Assembly: GCA_019749855.1 (NCBI GenBank)
Contig: JAIEPI010000014.1
Location: 1-7,593, forward strand
Length of the DNA: 7,593 bases
Direction: 5' to 3'
From: Rickettsiales bacterium
Lineage (GTDB): Bacteria > Pseudomonadota > Alphaproteobacteria > Rickettsiales > UBA998
Shown here: piece by piece, positions 6,104 to 7,593 of the stretch
Position numbering within the stretch: the stretch's first letter is position 1
How the letters are laid out: the number at the start of each line of letters is the position of its first letter
Notes under the pieces: generated by a model
What the model was told of the DNA's origin: nothing
Databases searched by the model: none
The model's input: the letters and a program-made list of their open reading frames with translations, nothing else
Made by a program: the position numbers and the translations under genes

Positions 6104-6892
6104 ATGCAGATACCCAGTGATCTTCGCGGCTGCCGCATACTCATCAGTAATGACGATGGCATCCATGCACCGGGTATTGCGGCGCTGGAAGCAGTAGCGC
6201 GTCAGTTTAGCGACGATGTATGGGTGGTGGCGCCTGAAACAGAACAAAGCGGTGTGGCGCACTCCCTTACGCTGCATCAACCCTTGCGTCTGCGTGAGTT
6301 GTCGCCGCAGCGTTATGCGGTCTCCGGTACGCCAACGGATTGTGTGCTGCTGGCCATCCGTGAGATTATTCCGCGTGACGCACCGGCGACCCTTTTGCTC
6401 TCAGGCATTAATCGCGGCAGTAACGTGGCGGAAGACGTCACCTATTCCGGTACGATAGCCGCCGCGATGGAAGGGGCATTGCTTGAGGTTCCATCCATTG
6501 CATTGAGTCAGCATTATCACGATGGCCAGCCGATAAACTGGGAAACGGCTTCATTTTATGCTGAAAAGATGTTGCGTCATTTGCAAGGTGTGAAGGTTCC
6601 AAGCGGGCACTTGCTTTCCGTGAATATCCCTGCGGTGGCACCCAATGAGGCGCTTGGATTTCGACTGGCACCGCAAGGGCAGCGAAAAATTATGGAAAAA
6701 CTGGTGCGGCGCGATGATCCGCGCGGCAGGCCCTATTATTGGATTGGCGGCACGGGTTTTGATGAGGCGGAGGTGCGCGCAGGAACAGACCATGCGCTGT
6801 TACATGAGGGTTACGTCACGCTGACGCCGCTATGTCTGGATTTAACGAACTATGATTTGCTGGAGGCGCTGGGCGAAACGCTCAGTTGGTAG
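6104..6892 (+). CDS. surE: 5'/3'-nucleotidase SurE (survival protein)
   Basis: SurE is a metal-dependent cytoplasmic phosphatase that removes the phosphate from 5'- and 3'-nucleoside monophosphates and is linked to stationary-phase survival. The protein is 262 residues, a normal length. The N-terminal Rossmann-like domain shows ILISNDDGIHAPG (12-24), with Asp17 and Asp18 as metal ligands, APETEQSGVAHSLT (43-56), with Ser49 as the third, and LSGINRGSNVAEDVTYSGT (99-117), with Asn103 as the fourth. YAVSGTPTDCV (71-81) is also typical. The C-terminal part with WIGGTGFD (213-220) and the GTDHALLHEGYVTLTPL segment (227-243) matches the family. It sits 47 bases after serS and 5 bases before pcm; the surE-pcm pairing is conserved from E. 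coli to Alphaproteobacteria and suggests joint expression. Confidence 0.97.
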   Translation: MQIPSDLRGCRILISNDDGIHAPGIAALEAVARQFSDDVWVVAPETEQSGVAHSLTLHQPLRLRELSPQRYAVSGTPTDCVLLAIREIIPRDAPATLLLSGINRGSNVAEDVTYSGTIAAAMEGALLEVPSIALSQHYHDGQPINWETASFYAEKMLRHLQGVKVPSGHLLSVNIPAVAPNEALGFRLAPQGQRKIMEKLVRRDDPRGRPYYWIGGTGFDEAEVRAGTDHALLHEGYVTLTPLCLDLTNYDLLEALGETLSW

Positions 6893-6897
6893 CTGTC

Positions 6898-7593
6898 ATG
6901 ACGTCATCCTCTGAAGATGATCCATTTAATGAAGATGCCCCATCCGATGATGTGTCAATGGATCCATTTCTCAGTGACAAGATTCGATTATTAATGAAGC
7001 TTCGCAGTGCGGGCATTCGTGAGACGCGAGTGCTCTCGGCTTTAGAGAGTGTCCCGCGTGAGCTGTTTGTTCCGCGTATGTTTCTGGATAAAGCCTACGC
7101 CGATACGGCACTGCCCATTGAATCGGGCCAGACGATTTCGCAGCCGCAAATTGTCGCATGGATGACCTGCGCACTGGATATAACGGAGCGTCATCGCGTA
7201 TTGGAAATTGGAACCGGCTCGGGTTATCAGGCGGCGATTTTGTCGCGGCTATCGCGTCGCGTCTATACGATTGAGCGCCATCGTTCCCTCGGTGAGATTG
7301 CGCAGGAGCGTTTCAAAAAATTGCGATTAAGTAATATTACGGCGCGCATTGGCGATGGCACCAAAGGGTGGCCGGAAGCGGCGCCGTTTGACCGTATTCT
7401 GGTGACAGCGGCGGCTAAGGAAGTTCCGGCGGCGCTTATTGAGCAGCTTGATGTGGGGGGCGTCATCGTCATGCCGGTGGGCGATCCGGTAGGCGAGCAG
7501 ATTTTATTGCGACTGGAGAGAACAGCGGACGGATTTAGTTCTCAGCATTTGATGAATGTGCGCTTTGTACCGCTGATTGCCGGACGTGCGCCG
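6898..7593 (+). CDS. pcm: Protein-L-isoaspartate O-methyltransferase, 3' end outside window
   Basis: Pcm uses S-adenosylmethionine to methylate L-isoaspartyl residues in aged cytoplasmic proteins, starting their repair to aspartate. The frame is open from ATG 6898 to the right edge (232 codons, no stop). Visible are VPRELFVP (52-59), the family signature SGQTISQPQIVAWM (76-89), the SAM-binding motif I VLEIGTGSGYQAAIL (101-115), the acidic end of the second strand at YTIE (123-126), GDG (152-154) and FDRILVTAAA (164-173). VRFVPLIAG (221-229) is close to the usual C-terminus, so probably only a few residues are lost. Start choice is open: ATG 6898 is five bases after the surE stop but lacks a clear Shine-Dalgarno site and gives an acidic 20-residue extension; ATG 6958 (MDPFLSDKIR) fits the usual family N-terminus better. 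Confidence 0.94.
   Translation, partial: MTSSSEDDPFNEDAPSDDVSMDPFLSDKIRLLMKLRSAGIRETRVLSALESVPRELFVPRMFLDKAYADTALPIESGQTISQPQIVAWMTCALDITERHRVLEIGTGSGYQAAILSRLSRRVYTIERHRSLGEIAQERFKKLRLSNITARIGDGTKGWPEAAPFDRILVTAAAKEVPAALIEQLDVGGVIVMPVGDPVGEQILLRLERTADGFSSQHLMNVRFVPLIAGRAP

Noticed and set aside
1..7593. Mobile element, CRISPR array, tRNA, riboswitch or novel defence system
   Set aside because: All sequence is accounted for by conserved housekeeping genes with short spacers; no direct or inverted repeat pairs, arrays, transposase or integrase motifs, or tRNA-like folds were seen on reading either strand.

Overview
The window is a gap-poor run of nine genes, all on the + strand: argS (5' end cut off), a SPOR-domain membrane protein, nagZ, tatA, tatB, tatC, serS, surE and pcm (3' end cut off). 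The order argS - SPOR protein - nagZ - tat operon - serS - surE - pcm is a well-known conserved neighbourhood in Alphaproteobacteria, so the source is most likely a chromosome of that class. Base composition is moderate, lower than in many free-living members of the class. I cannot place it at order or family level from sequence alone.

Layout. At 2-1204 is the C-terminal two thirds of arginyl-tRNA synthetase. At 1233-2324 is a single-pass inner-membrane protein with a long Pro/Lys/Ala-rich linker and a C-terminal SPOR domain. At 2327-3349 is the glycoside hydrolase family 3 enzyme NagZ. At 3360-4786 are the three Tat translocase genes, with a 67-base gap between tatA and tatB and an 11-base overlap between tatB and tatC. 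At 4779-6056 is seryl-tRNA synthetase, overlapping tatC by 8 bases. At 6104-6892 is the 5'/3'-nucleotidase SurE, followed after 5 bases by the L-isoaspartyl methyltransferase Pcm, which runs off the right edge. No stretch over 300 bases lacks a gene; the longest non-coding interval is 67 bases.

How the genes fit together. The tight spacing (2-67 bases, or overlaps) and single orientation suggest one or a few long transcripts; no convincing promoter or rho-independent terminator is visible. Two genes supply charged tRNAs (argS, serS). The SPOR protein and NagZ touch peptidoglycan: SPOR domains bind glycan strands stripped of stem peptides, and NagZ recycles glycan fragments. The Tat system is known in enterobacteria to export the amidases that make stripped glycans, so a cell-wall theme is plausible but inferred. 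surE and pcm are a classic stationary-phase/repair pair.

I see no evidence for a previously undescribed system, mobile element, CRISPR array, RNA gene or recent transfer. The points worth a second look are the absence of scpA-scpB from its usual place between nagZ and tatA, the contrasting ribosome binding sites of tatA and tatB, a Phe-to-Leu change at a conserved TatA position, homopolymer tracts in tatC, one of which sits where a single-base slip would fuse tatC to serS, a ten-codon arginine-rich mini-ORF in front of surE, and an acidic N-terminal extension on Pcm.
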